From assembly GCA_024650045.1 (NCBI GenBank), contig JANKMU010000001.1:124001-188000 (forward strand): 64,000 bases of DNA. The letters run 5' to 3'. Origin of the DNA: Mycoplasmatota bacterium (GTDB lineage: Bacteria > Bacillota_I > Bacilli_A > Acholeplasmatales > Acholeplasmataceae). The position numbers and the translations under genes are program-made. Shown here piece after piece: positions 25,636-35,491 of the stretch (position 1 is its first letter; each line of letters begins with the position of its first letter). Under the pieces are notes generated by a model. The model searched no databases and had not been told where the DNA came from. It worked only from the letters and a program-made list of their open reading frames with translations.

Positions 25636-27830
25636 AACCAAATGAAAAATTAGATATCCGAAATCTATTAGATAATTTAGAAAACTATCGTCCGAGACGT
25701 CATGGATGGACGTGGAGAACTAAAGGTCCAATTGAAGTTGGTCAATTTAAGTATTTTCAAGCTAGTCCATCATTAAAAAACTTTATCCCACTTCCTAGTG
25801 CTGGACATTTAAATAATATTGATCCACAGCCTGACTCAACGATTACAACAGAAATAGCATCAGGTCGTTTTGAAGATGATATAAGAAGAATGCGTATGGC
25901 TGCTTATCACGGTGCTGATCATATTATGGTTATTCGGACAGCTGGACAATCACATATGGATGGCTTGTTGGAAGGTACACCTCAAGGTGTTGGTGGTGTT
26001 CCTATTACACGTAAGCAAGTCAGAGCGCAAAGAAAAGCATTAGATATTATTGAAGATGAAGTTGGTAGACCAATTAATTATCATTCATATGTATCCGGTG
26101 TTGCAGGACCTGAGATTGCAGTTATGTTCACTGAAGAAGGTGTCAACGGTGCGCATCAAGATCCTCAATATAATGTTTTATATAGAAACATCAATATGAT
26201 TAGAAGTTTTGTTGATGCTGCAGAAAGTAAAAAAGTTATGGCATATAGTGGCATGGCACAAATTGATGGGGCACATAATGCAAACGCAACAGCTAGAGAT
26301 GCTTGGAAAGTGATGCCAGAACTTTTGGTACAACATGGTATTAACAGTATTATGAGTGAAAGAATTGGGATTAAACCTGATTTAATTTGCTTATCAACGG
26401 TACCACCAGCTGCACCTCCAAGTCCAGATTTGAAATTGAATTTACCTTATGCACTAGCACTTCGTGAGTTTTTCCCACAATATAAAATGCGTGCGCAAAT
26501 GAATACAAAATATATGGATTCGTCAACTAGAGAAGCAACCGTTACTCATGTTTTGAATTTACTTATTTCAAGACTAACATCAGCGGATATCCAATCAACA
26601 ATAACACCTGATGAAGGAAGAAATGTTCCTTGGCATGTTTATAACATTGAAGCATTAGATACTGCGAAACAAGCAATGGTCGGTATGGATGATTTAATGG
26701 GGATGCTTGAATTTAAAAAGGATGGGTATTTAGTTGAAACGAAAAGAGAGATTCAAGAACGAGCTATTTTAATGATGGAAGAAATCATTGAATTAGGTGG
26801 CTATTTTAAAGCTGTAGAAGCGGGTATGTTTGTTGATAGTGGTAGTTATCCAGAACGTAATGGTGATGGAATTGTTAGAGGTGTTGATAAAGGTATTGGG
26901 GCTGGAACAATTATTAAAAGAGCTAAAGATTATATGGCTCCTGTTACTGCACATTACGGATATAACAATATCGAGCAATATAATCCTGACTATATAAATG
27001 ATCCTGCTAAGCTAATTGGAGGATGCACATTAGAAAATTCAGATTTAATTCAATATGTTGACGAACTAGACCCAGAAGATAATGTTAATGTTCGTTTAGA
27101 TGAAAATGAACAGTATCGTAGCCAACCGATGTTAAAACCAGAAGTTCAATGGTTAGGTGATGGGGTGATTACAGTTGATTTATTTTTCCCTACAGATGAA
27201 CTAACTGCGGAAGCTGCTGCACTAGAAGTAGGAAAAAAACTTAATCTTACTCAAGTTGAAGTTATACATAAAGAAGTATTGCATCCTAGTGAAGGAACTA
27301 GAATTCAATTAAAAGGTACAGTTGGTTTTGATATTGATATGACTAAACTTGTTTTACCGAAGAAGGAAGAATTATTGCCAGAAGAAGATATTATGGCATA
27401 TGTTAAACAACATGAATTAAAAGTTGTTGCTGGCACTGGTGGTAGTGATGAACACAGTGTAGGTATGCGTGAAATATTAGATATTAAACATGGTGGTGTT
27501 GAAAAGTTTGGTATATCTTATAACTACCTAGGGACAAGTGTTCCAATTGAAAAATTCATTGATGCAGCTATTGAGACAAATTCACAATGTGTGATGATTT
27601 CATTAATTATTTCACATGATGATATTCATTATAAGAATATGCAAAAACTTCATGATTATGCCGTTGAAAAAGGTGTAAGAGATAAATTGATATTACTTGC
27701 TGGTGGGACACAAGTTACTCCTGAACTTGCTAAAAAATATGGTATGGACCAAGGATTTAGTCGTGGAACAAAAGGCAAGGATGTCGCAAGTTTCATTGTT
27801 AAAAGACATCAAGAAATACATGGTCATTGA
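25632..27830 (+). CDS. oraE: D-Ornithine 4,5-aminomutase, E subunit (B12 and PLP binding)
   Basis: It converts D-ornithine to (2R,4S)-2,4-diaminopentanoate. The 732-aa chain fuses a TIM-barrel (about 1-480, with HMVIRTAGQSHMDGLLEGTPQG-type residues) to a C-terminal cobalamin domain with DEHSVG (DxHxxG, near residue 615). It is the single-chain counterpart of KamD plus KamE. The end overlaps the GlmL-like gene by 11 bases. Confidence 0.95.
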   Translation: MKPNEKLDIRNLLDNLENYRPRRHGWTWRTKGPIEVGQFKYFQASPSLKNFIPLPSAGHLNNIDPQPDSTITTEIASGRFEDDIRRMRMAAYHGADHIMVIRTAGQSHMDGLLEGTPQGVGGVPITRKQVRAQRKALDIIEDEVGRPINYHSYVSGVAGPEIAVMFTEEGVNGAHQDPQYNVLYRNINMIRSFVDAAESKKVMAYSGMAQIDGAHNANATARDAWKVMPELLVQHGINSIMSERIGIKPDLICLSTVPPAAPPSPDLKLNLPYALALREFFPQYKMRAQMNTKYMDSSTREATVTHVLNLLISRLTSADIQSTITPDEGRNVPWHVYNIEALDTAKQAMVGMDDLMGMLEFKKDGYLVETKREIQERAILMMEEIIELGGYFKAVEAGMFVDSGSYPERNGDGIVRGVDKGIGAGTIIKRAKDYMAPVTAHYGYNNIEQYNPDYINDPAKLIGGCTLENSDLIQYVDELDPEDNVNVRLDENEQYRSQPMLKPEVQWLGDGVITVDLFFPTDELTAEAAALEVGKKLNLTQVEVIHKEVLHPSEGTRIQLKGTVGFDIDMTKLVLPKKEELLPEEDIMAYVKQHELKVVAGTGGSDEHSVGMREILDIKHGGVEKFGISYNYLGTSVPIEKFIDAAIETNSQCVMISLIISHDDIHYKNMQKLHDYAVEKGVRDKLILLAGGTQVTPELAKKYGMDQGFSRGTKGKDVASFIVKRHQEIHGH

Positions 27831-29178
27831 TTGTTTAGTAGCTGAAATAGGAAGCACAACAACAGTTGTTAATGCTTTTAATCTCCATCATGGTCCAGTG
27901 GAGTTTATTGCAAGAGGTATGTATCAGACAACAGTCGAGACTGATGTTACTATAGGATTAAACCGTGCGATTGATGACTTGAAAAAAAATCTTGGTGTTA
28001 ATCAATTAGAGTATAATGAAATGTTTGCATCATCTAGCGCAGCTGGTGGTTTAAAGATAACAGTTCATGGACTCGTATATGAGATGACTGCAAAAGCTGC
28101 AAAAGAAGCTGCACTTAATGCTGGAGCTAATATTCATTTAATAACAGCAAACAGAATTGAAAAAGAACATGTTGATAAAATCAAGGAAGTAAATCCTAAC
28201 ATTATTATTATCGCTGGTGGTACTGATTTTGGTGAAAAAGATGTTGCATATCAAAATCTACTTGATGTCATTGAGCTAAATATTCCAATTATTTATACAG
28301 GTAATATTTCGAATCATGAACGCATAAAGCAATTGAACAAAGACCATGTTCGAATTGTTGAAAACGTTTATCCAAGGGTAGATGACTTTAACATAATACC
28401 GCTTAGAAAAGCGATATACGAGACATTCGAACAAAACATAATTCATGCAAAAGGTATGGAACATATTTTTGATATGGTCGATAAAGTGATCATACCAACT
28501 CCTGGCGCTGTTATGGATGCAACACTTATGTTGAATGAGATGTTTGATGGTGTGATGACGATTGATGTTGGTGGAGCAACTACAGATGTACATTCTGTTT
28601 GTGAACCAAAACCTGAGTTTTCGAAGTATAACGATGGTGAACCTAGATTTAAAAGAACTGTTGAAGGTGACTTAGGTGTCTTCGTAAATCGAATGGAAGT
28701 CATAAAGACTTTTAAACAAGGAGAAATGGAAAGACTCACAGGGATGAGTTATGATCATATTTTAGATACCTTAAAAAAAGAACCATTTATTCCTCAAACT
28801 GAGTTTGGCATACAGGTTATCGATTTATTAACGAAGCAGTGTGTCAATCAAGCATTAGACCGTCATATTGGTGATTTAAGAAGAGTTTATACAACCAACG
28901 GGTTCAAAGTTATACCTGATGGCAAAGACACTACACAGGTTAAATATATATTTTTAACAGGTGGTGCTTTGTTAAATGCAAGTCACCCAAAACAAATTGT
29001 AAGTGATTATCTTGCAAGACAACAAACTAAGCTAGCACCAGATACAAATTCTGAGATATATTTGGATCATGATTATATATTTGCATCTTTAGGTGTTTTA
29101 TCACATAAGTACCCAGAGCAAACAAAAGAATTGTTGAGAAACACAATACGTTTTAGAGGTGAAAAAAATGCTACCTAA
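27820..29178 (+). CDS. GlmL/MutL-like ASKHA protein of ornithine degradation
   Basis: This 452-aa protein belongs to the GlmL/MutL family linked to B12 mutases. The track start at 27697 is inside oraE; I use ATG 27820 (MVIDCLVAEIGSTTT). Actin-like ATPase motifs are seen in VAEIGSTTTVVNAF and TIDVGGATTDVHSV, with a FLTGGALLNA loop near the end. It probably reactivates OraSE by helping remove inactive cobalamin, by analogy with glutamate mutase neighbours. No MutS-like partner is present. Confidence 0.85.
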   Translation: MVIDCLVAEIGSTTTVVNAFNLHHGPVEFIARGMYQTTVETDVTIGLNRAIDDLKKNLGVNQLEYNEMFASSSAAGGLKITVHGLVYEMTAKAAKEAALNAGANIHLITANRIEKEHVDKIKEVNPNIIIIAGGTDFGEKDVAYQNLLDVIELNIPIIYTGNISNHERIKQLNKDHVRIVENVYPRVDDFNIIPLRKAIYETFEQNIIHAKGMEHIFDMVDKVIIPTPGAVMDATLMLNEMFDGVMTIDVGGATTDVHSVCEPKPEFSKYNDGEPRFKRTVEGDLGVFVNRMEVIKTFKQGEMERLTGMSYDHILDTLKKEPFIPQTEFGIQVIDLLTKQCVNQALDRHIGDLRRVYTTNGFKVIPDGKDTTQVKYIFLTGGALLNASHPKQIVSDYLARQQTKLAPDTNSEIYLDHDYIFASLGVLSHKYPEQTKELLRNTIRFRGEKNAT

Positions 29179-30217
29179 GATTCATGTAGATCTAAAAAAA
29201 TATGCACATAATGTCAACTACCTAACTAAAGAACTTCATGAACGTAGTATTTCTGTAATGGCAGTTTCAAAAGTGTATCACGGAGACCAAAATATCATCA
29301 ATGTTTTGAATGAATCTGATGTTGATTATATTGCTGATTCAAGAATTCAGAATTTACAAAACATGACGACATCAAAACCAAGAGTTCTACTGAGAATACC
29401 TAAGTTGTCTGAAACAGATGATGTTGTTTTACATGCAAATATATCTTTAAATTCTGAGATCGGTACAATACGAAAATTAAATCAATCTGCTAAAAATATG
29501 AAATGTATTCATGGTATTGTCTTAATGTTTGATATTGGCGATTTACGTGAAGGTATATATTATAAAGAAGACTATTTAAGCATCGTTGAAGAGATTTATC
29601 AACTTGAGCATGTAAGACTTGAAGGGATTGGTACAAACCTGACTTGTTATGGTGGGGTTATCCCAGAAGAACAAACTTATGATAAACTATACAGTATAAA
29701 AAATAATATTGAAAACCACTTAAATATTAAATTGAGTTTGATTAGTGGTGGTAATTCTTCTTCATTATTTTTAGCATTAAATCAAAAACTCCCCAAATTT
29801 ATAAATAATTTAAGAATTGGCGAAGCACTGGTTTTAGGAAGAGAAACTGCTTATGGAAAAGCATTATATTATTTGTTTGATGATGTTTTTACATTAGAAG
29901 CGGAAATTATTGAGATCAAAGATAAACCATCGATGCCTGAAGGAATTTTGGGTATGGATGCATTTGGTAAAACTGTTAAGTTTGAAGATAGAGGTATCAC
30001 GACACGTGCAATTTTATCAATTGGTAAACAAGATGTTGATGCAAATGATTTAATACCACCTCAAGGCGTTATTATTTTAGGGTGTAGTAGTGATCATTTG
30101 ATTGTACAGATATCTAAATTGGAATATCAATTAGGTGACACCATTACATTCAAAATGACTTATGGGGGCATTTTGTCATTGATGACATCACCTTATGTGG
30201 AGAAAAGTTATGAGTAA
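29168..30217 (+). CDS. orr: Ornithine racemase
   Basis: This PLP-dependent racemase of the alanine racemase N-terminal fold interconverts L- and D-ornithine and so supplies OraSE. I use ATG 29168, seven bases after AGAGGTG, giving 349 aa. The PLP lysine is in VMAVSKVYHG near residue 37, and RIGEALVLGRETAYGK is typical of Orr. Unlike Alr it lacks the C-terminal catalytic-tyrosine domain arrangement of the next gene. It overlaps alr by 8 bases. Confidence 0.87.
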   Translation: MLPKIHVDLKKYAHNVNYLTKELHERSISVMAVSKVYHGDQNIINVLNESDVDYIADSRIQNLQNMTTSKPRVLLRIPKLSETDDVVLHANISLNSEIGTIRKLNQSAKNMKCIHGIVLMFDIGDLREGIYYKEDYLSIVEEIYQLEHVRLEGIGTNLTCYGGVIPEEQTYDKLYSIKNNIENHLNIKLSLISGGNSSSLFLALNQKLPKFINNLRIGEALVLGRETAYGKALYYLFDDVFTLEAEIIEIKDKPSMPEGILGMDAFGKTVKFEDRGITTRAILSIGKQDVDANDLIPPQGVIILGCSSDHLIVQISKLEYQLGDTITFKMTYGGILSLMTSPYVEKSYE

Positions 30218-31304
30218 TGTATATCGACCGACTTGGGCAGAAATCAATTTAGACCATTTATGGCATAATTTTGAAGAAGCTCAAAACCAAAATTTAACCA
30301 AAAAAGTTATTCCTGTCATTAAAGCAAACGCTTATGGACATGGTGCAATCGAAGTCATGAAGCATTTATATGATCAAGGTGTTCGATATTGTGCTGTATC
30401 ACTTTTAGAAGAAGCATTGGAGTTAAGAGCGCATTTTGATGATATAGATATTTTAATGCTTGGCCCTGTTATGGAAAACGATATATTGGTTTGCTCATTA
30501 AATCATATTGAATTTACTATTTATGATTATCATGTCTATGAATCTGTATTAAAATTCAAGCACTCGATGATATGTCATTTAAAAGTAGATACAGGTATGT
30601 CAAGATACGGATTTAAAGATGTTGAGCAAATTTCTCATGTAGTTTCAGATTTACAAAAACAAAAACATGTTGAATTGAAAGGTATTTTTACACATTTTGC
30701 GACTGCTGATCAAGATGAGACATTTTTTCAAAAACAACTAGAACAAATGAGATTGATATTGTCCAATCTTAAAAAGATACCTCCAGTGGTCCATGTATCA
30801 AATTCATCATCTACATTTAAATATGAGTCGAAAATTGAGTTTACAACTCATGTTCGCTTAGGCATTTCACTATATGGTTTATCATTAGATGAGAAAAAAC
30901 CTAATATTAAACCAGTTATGACGTTAAAGTCTAAAATTGTTCAAATCAAAGAACTAAATGAGGGAGAATGTGTTGGTTATGGAGCAACTTATTGTGCAAC
31001 TGAAAAACAAAGAGTTGCGATTCTACCTATTGGATATGCAGATGGATGGATAAGAAAAAATAGAACAGGACATGTTCAAATTCATAATAAAAAATTTAAA
31101 ATTGTTGGAACCATTTGTATGGATGCATGTTTTATTCAAGTAGATGAAACAGTCAATGTTAATGATACAGCAATATTGTTTGGCGATTTAATTTCAATAG
31201 ATGATGTTGCCAAACGTTTAAATACAATCAATTATGAAGTGGTAACACAGATATCATATCGTGTTCCACGCATCATGATTAAAGGAGATAAAAAAAATGA
31301 TTAA
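30210..31304 (+). CDS. alr: Alanine racemase
   Basis: A canonical PLP alanine racemase: PLP lysine in VIKANAYGHGA near residue 36 and the catalytic Tyr region YGATYCAT...ILPIGYADGW near 265. I use ATG 30210 after GTGGAG, giving 364 aa. Its position between orr and arcA, with overlaps on both sides, suggests a catabolic job: AKP thiolase releases D-alanine, which Alr can turn into L-alanine. It may also serve the cell wall, if this organism has one. A broad-specificity racemase cannot be excluded. Confidence 0.88.
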   Translation: MSNVYRPTWAEINLDHLWHNFEEAQNQNLTKKVIPVIKANAYGHGAIEVMKHLYDQGVRYCAVSLLEEALELRAHFDDIDILMLGPVMENDILVCSLNHIEFTIYDYHVYESVLKFKHSMICHLKVDTGMSRYGFKDVEQISHVVSDLQKQKHVELKGIFTHFATADQDETFFQKQLEQMRLILSNLKKIPPVVHVSNSSSTFKYESKIEFTTHVRLGISLYGLSLDEKKPNIKPVMTLKSKIVQIKELNEGECVGYGATYCATEKQRVAILPIGYADGWIRKNRTGHVQIHNKKFKIVGTICMDACFIQVDETVNVNDTAILFGDLISIDDVAKRLNTINYEVVTQISYRVPRIMIKGDKKND

Positions 31305-32511
31305 AGTACATTCTGAGATAGGTAAACTAAAATCAGTATTATTGCATAGGCCAGGCAAGGAATTAGAAAATTTAACGCCTGATGTTTTAGAAAAACTATT
31401 ATTTGATGATATTCCATATTTAAAAGTGGCTCAAGAAGAACATGACATATTTGCAAACACTTTAAGAGATAACGGTGTTGAAGTCTTATACTTAACAGAT
31501 ATGTTAACAGAAGCATTGGAAGCTCATCCTGAAGTTATTTCTAATTTTATTAATGCATTTATTGAGGAATCAAAGATTAAGTCTCAAACCATTAAGAATG
31601 CATTGTATAAGTATTTAGTTAATCTATCCATATCAGATATGATTCACAAAATGATTGAAGGTATTCGAACACATGAGATTGTTGTTGGAAAACATAAGTC
31701 TATTATGGATATGTTAGAAGATGAATATCCATTCTTTACGGATCCAATACCAAATATCTTATTTCAAAGAGATCCATTTTCAAGTGTTGGTCATGGTGTG
31801 GCAATCGGAAAAATGTTTACCCATGCAAGACAAAGAGAAACAATATTTGCTGAGTATATATTGACATATCATCCAAGATTTCATAAAAATCCACCAATTA
31901 AGTATTATCATAGGTTAAATAGATATCCACTAGAAGGTGGAGATATCCTTGTTCTAAACAAACATATAATTGCTATTGGGATATCGAATCGAACTGATCC
32001 AAGAGCTATTGAGTTTTTTGCAGAACAATTGTTTAAAGAAAACAATGAGTTCAATACAGTATTAGCATTTAACATTCCAAAAAGTAGAGCATTTATGCAT
32101 TTAGATACCGTGTTTACCCAAATTGATTATGGTGTGTTTACAATTCATCCAGGTATTGAAAATAAATTAACTGTTTTTGAAATCACCAAAAATGAAACAA
32201 GGTTTGATGTTGTCAAGGTAGTAGGATCACTAGAAGAAGTTTTGGAAAAACATCTTAAACGACCAATTAAACTTATTCGATGTGGTGGTAAAGATGTGAT
32301 TACGAGTGTTAGAGAACAATGGAATGATGGAGCAAACACTTTAGCGATTGCACCAGGGAAGGTTATTGTTTATGATCGTAATCACGTGACTAATCAAATG
32401 TTGGTTGATGCAGGTATAACAGTTTTAGAAATTGAATCAAGTGAATTATCACGTGGACGAGGCGGTCCAAGGTGTATGAGTATGCCATTAGAAAGAGAAG
32501 ACATAGAATAG
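31297..32511 (+). CDS. arcA: Arginine deiminase
   Basis: It hydrolyses L-arginine to citrulline and ammonia. The family motifs are complete: [32 protein letters not shown] and the nucleophile Cys393 in [11 protein letters not shown]. Length 404 aa is normal. It starts within the alr stop region and is followed by arcB after 8 bases. It opens the pathway that feeds ornithine to the upstream genes of the same operon. Confidence 0.96.
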   Translation: MIKVHSEIGKLKSVLLHRPGKELENLTPDVLEKLLFDDIPYLKVAQEEHDIFANTLRDNGVEVLYLTDMLTEALEAHPEVISNFINAFIEESKIKSQTIKNALYKYLVNLSISDMIHKMIEGIRTHEIVVGKHKSIMDMLEDEYPFFTDPIPNILFQRDPFSSVGHGVAIGKMFTHARQRETIFAEYILTYHPRFHKNPPIKYYHRLNRYPLEGGDILVLNKHIIAIGISNRTDPRAIEFFAEQLFKENNEFNTVLAFNIPKSRAFMHLDTVFTQIDYGVFTIHPGIENKLTVFEITKNETRFDVVKVVGSLEEVLEKHLKRPIKLIRCGGKDVITSVREQWNDGANTLAIAPGKVIVYDRNHVTNQMLVDAGITVLEIESSELSRGRGGPRCMSMPLEREDIE

Positions 32512-32519
32512 GGAGAAAA

Positions 32520-33542
32520 ATGATGAACTTAAAGGGAAGACATTTATTAACATTGTTGGATTTTACAACTGAAGAGATCCAAAATCTAATTGATTTGGCA
32601 CAAAAGCTAAAACAAGAAAAAAAAGAAGGTATCGATCACAAGCATTTAAATGACAAAAACATCGTGTTGCTATTTCAAAAAGATTCAACACGAACAAGAT
32701 GTGCTTTTGAAGTTGCAGGTTTTGATTTAGGTATGGGTGTTACTTATATTGGACCAACCGGATCACAAATGGGTAAAAAAGAATCTGTTAAAGATACTGC
32801 ACGTGTTTTAGGACATATGTATGATGGTATTGAGTTTAGAGGGTATTTGCAAAGTGATGTTGAAACATTAGCTGAATTTTCAGGTGTTCCAGTATGGAAT
32901 GGTTTAACTGATCAATATCATCCAACTCAAATCCTTGCTGATTTTTTAACAATCCAAGAAAAATTTGGTTCACTCAAAGATATTAAGTTTTCTTATTTTG
33001 GTGATGCACGAAATAATATGGGTAATTCATTAATGATTGGTTGTGCTAAAATGGGGATGCATTTTACAGCTGTAGCACCTAAAGCACTATGGCCAAATCA
33101 AGATTTAATTGATATTTGTCAAACCATAGCAAATGAGACAGGTGCTACACTTCAGTTTACTGAGGATGCAATGAAAGGTTCAAAAGATGCAGATGTTATT
33201 TATACAGATGTATGGGTTTCAATGGGTGAACCTAAAGATGTATGGTATGCAAGAATCCAAGACTTACATCCATATCAAGTCAATATAAAAGTGATGAATA
33301 ACGCTAAAGCTGAAGCAATCTTTATGCATTGCCTACCAGCATTTCATGGTGTTGATACAGAAATTGGTGCACAAATTGCTCATGATTTTGGACAAATATT
33401 TAAAGCTGTTGCAAATGGTGAATTAGAAGTTACAGATGCAGTTTTAGAATCACCACAAAGTGTTGTGTTTGAAGAAGCTGAGAATCGTTTGCACACAATA
33501 AAAGCAGTTATGCTTGCGACACTGAGTGATCTTTATGTCTAG
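32520..33542 (+). CDS. arcB: Ornithine carbamoyltransferase (catabolic)
   Basis: It phosphorolyses citrulline to ornithine and carbamoyl phosphate. I use ATG 32520 ([10 protein letters not shown]) after AGGGAGAAA, not the track start at 32472 inside arcA, giving 340 aa. The carbamoyl phosphate loop [10 protein letters not shown] and the ornithine-binding HCLPAFH motif are present. It overlaps arcC by 8 bases. Confidence 0.95.
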   Translation: MMNLKGRHLLTLLDFTTEEIQNLIDLAQKLKQEKKEGIDHKHLNDKNIVLLFQKDSTRTRCAFEVAGFDLGMGVTYIGPTGSQMGKKESVKDTARVLGHMYDGIEFRGYLQSDVETLAEFSGVPVWNGLTDQYHPTQILADFLTIQEKFGSLKDIKFSYFGDARNNMGNSLMIGCAKMGMHFTAVAPKALWPNQDLIDICQTIANETGATLQFTEDAMKGSKDADVIYTDVWVSMGEPKDVWYARIQDLHPYQVNIKVMNNAKAEAIFMHCLPAFHGVDTEIGAQIAHDFGQIFKAVANGELEVTDAVLESPQSVVFEEAENRLHTIKAVMLATLSDLYV

Positions 33543-34452
33543 GTATGTTATATCACTTGGTGGGAATGCATTAGGTAATAATGCAGATGAACAAAAACAG
33601 TTATTGAAAGATGTTGCTAATGCTATTTTTCCTTTGATTGAAGCAGATCATGACATTATTATCGTTCATGGTAATGGTCCTCAAGTTGGCATGATCAATT
33701 TAGCATTTAATGAATCTAAGTCAACACCATTAATGCCTTTTGCAGAATGTGGAGCAATGAGTCAAGGATATATTGGTTTTCATATTCAAAATGCTATTTA
33801 TAATAAAATGAAACTTGAAAAGCACATGCGTCCTATTACAACTGTTGTTTCACAAGTTTTAGTTGATCCTAACGATCAGGCATTCAAAGATCCTAGTAAA
33901 CCTATTGGAAGTTTTTATTCAAAAGAAGATGCAGATCAACTTTCAAAGGAGCAAGGTTATACAATGATTGAAGACTCTGGTAGAGGATATAGACGTGTTG
34001 TAGCTAGTCCAAAACCAATTGATATTATCGAAAAAGAAAGTATCAAAGCATTACTTAAAGAAAAACATATTGTTATTGCTGCAGGTGGTGGTGGCATCCC
34101 TGTAATCAGTAAAGACCATGAATTAATTGGCGTTGATGCGGTTATAGATAAAGATCATGCAAGCGCAAAAATGGCTGAAATAACTGAAGCTGATGAGTTG
34201 ATCATATTAACTGCAGTTGATTATGTTTACCTTGACTTTAATACTCCAAATCAAAAAGCATTAAAAAAAGTTTCGATAGCAGAACTAGAATCATACTTAA
34301 AAAACAATCACTTTAAAAAAGGTTCAATGTTACCAAAAATAGAAGCCTGCATGGCTTTTACAAAAGCAACAGGAAGACCTTCAATTATTGCATCACTAGA
34401 TAAAGCTAAAGAAGCATTAGAGCAAAACAGTGGTACAATCATTGTTGCATAA
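33535..34452 (+). CDS. arcC: Carbamate kinase
   Basis: It transfers phosphate from carbamoyl phosphate to ADP, giving ATP, CO2 and ammonia. The start at ATG 33535 ([14 protein letters not shown]) overlaps the arcB stop; 305 aa. [22 protein letters not shown] and AAGGGGIPV are hallmark segments. It is the last gene of the operon and is followed directly by a bidirectional terminator. No arginine/ornithine exchanger (arcD) is in the window. Confidence 0.95.
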   Translation: MSRYVISLGGNALGNNADEQKQLLKDVANAIFPLIEADHDIIIVHGNGPQVGMINLAFNESKSTPLMPFAECGAMSQGYIGFHIQNAIYNKMKLEKHMRPITTVVSQVLVDPNDQAFKDPSKPIGSFYSKEDADQLSKEQGYTMIEDSGRGYRRVVASPKPIDIIEKESIKALLKEKHIVIAAGGGGIPVISKDHELIGVDAVIDKDHASAKMAEITEADELIILTAVDYVYLDFNTPNQKALKKVSIAELESYLKNNHFKKGSMLPKIEACMAFTKATGRPSIIASLDKAKEALEQNSGTIIVA

Positions 34453-34477
34453 AAAAAAGCTCAGTTGAGCTTTTTTC
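34453..34477. terminator. Bidirectional terminator between arcC and the tocopherol-cyclase-family gene
   Basis: AAAAAAGCTCA and TGAGCTTTTTT form a short A/T-flanked hairpin that provides a U-run on either strand, ending both converging units. Confidence 0.75.
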
Positions 34478-34478
34478 T

Positions 34479-35447
34479 TTATATTTGCTTCATAACTTCG
34501 ATACCAGCATGTTTACCAACATCTTCATATATCAACTTGTTTTTTATATATAACCTTACATTAACATGACCAGATAATCCTTCTTTAATTTGATCAGTCA
34601 TCATGCCATCTTTTGGCGAAGCTAATCCGATTTGTGAAGTTGATAAAGCTTCTATTTCAAGACGGTATTTACCTCGAATCAGTTTATAAAATACATAGTT
34701 GTCTTTAATTTCCTCTTTTTGAACTTTTGTAAAATTGTAGGTTGCAAAACGATATTCTTTACCTTCATAAATTAAGTTAGCGATTAAACCTTTAAAGTAG
34801 AAACCCATAAAAGGAATGTCAGCATATGAAAACATAAGTGATGTATTTGGATTTTTAAAGTGATTTGATTGAATCCAAACATAAGATCTTGGAAATGATC
34901 TTCCCCAATCCTTTTCAATATATCCCTTACTGTTTTGAAAAGATATTATTTCATCATTAATTTTAAAAGTTCCATCGAGTTGATGGGTCATGCTGACAAT
35001 GCCATGATAACATTCCATAAAGCTTAAATAACCAAAGATACCCATGATATTAGGAGAGAACACATTTTTCTTCAATGGCGTTAAGCCAGTTAGCTTCAAT
35101 GTTCCTATGATATTTAATTTATCATTTTTCAAATCGATAAATATTTTCTCTTTTGAAAAATAGTTCTTATCGATTCGAATCCAAAACTCTTTATTGCCAT
35201 AATCAAAAACATCCAAATCAAATCGTAGGTAATGACTACTCAATTTTGTTTTACGCGGGTCATTTTTAGATATGAATACTTGGATAAAGGCATGAGGATC
35301 AATTTCATTGATGCTCACACCTGGAATGAATGCAAGTGTATATAAGTCATCATGACTTACAAGCTTATAATACCAGCCTTCAAAATATTTATTTTTCTTT
35401 TTTTCACCTTGAAAATACTCTGGGTGAATTAGTTTCTTAAAATACAT
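34479..35447 (-). CDS. Tocopherol cyclase family protein
   Basis: A 322-aa soluble protein with the family signatures YFEGWYYKLV near residue 22, KGYIEKDWGRSFP near 178 and YVWIQSNHF. In plants and cyanobacteria relatives cyclise prenylated quinols, but the bacterial members in non-photosynthetic species have no proven function. It is transcribed after the heliorhodopsin gene, across a hairpin that may attenuate. RBS AATAGGAG lies only about ten bases after that hairpin, leaving almost no room for a separate promoter. A role on an isoprenoid-type or hydrophobic substrate is a guess. Confidence 0.75.
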   Translation of the reverse strand: MYFKKLIHPEYFQGEKKKNKYFEGWYYKLVSHDDLYTLAFIPGVSINEIDPHAFIQVFISKNDPRKTKLSSHYLRFDLDVFDYGNKEFWIRIDKNYFSKEKIFIDLKNDKLNIIGTLKLTGLTPLKKNVFSPNIMGIFGYLSFMECYHGIVSMTHQLDGTFKINDEIISFQNSKGYIEKDWGRSFPRSYVWIQSNHFKNPNTSLMFSYADIPFMGFYFKGLIANLIYEGKEYRFATYNFTKVQKEEIKDNYVFYKLIRGKYRLEIEALSTSQIGLASPKDGMMTDQIKEGLSGHVNVRLYIKNKLIYEDVGKHAGIEVMKQI

Positions 35448-35460
35448 GAAAACTCCTATT

Positions 35461-35482
35461 AAAAAAGCTAGTGAACTAGCTT
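35461..35482 (-). terminator. Hairpin terminator or attenuator after the heliorhodopsin gene
   Basis: On the minus strand AAGCTAG-TTCA-CTAGCTT is followed by TTTT. It sits between the heliorhodopsin stop and the RBS of the tocopherol-cyclase-family gene, so it likely acts as a partial terminator within one transcript. Confidence 0.65.
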
Positions 35483-35491
35483 ATTTATTTT

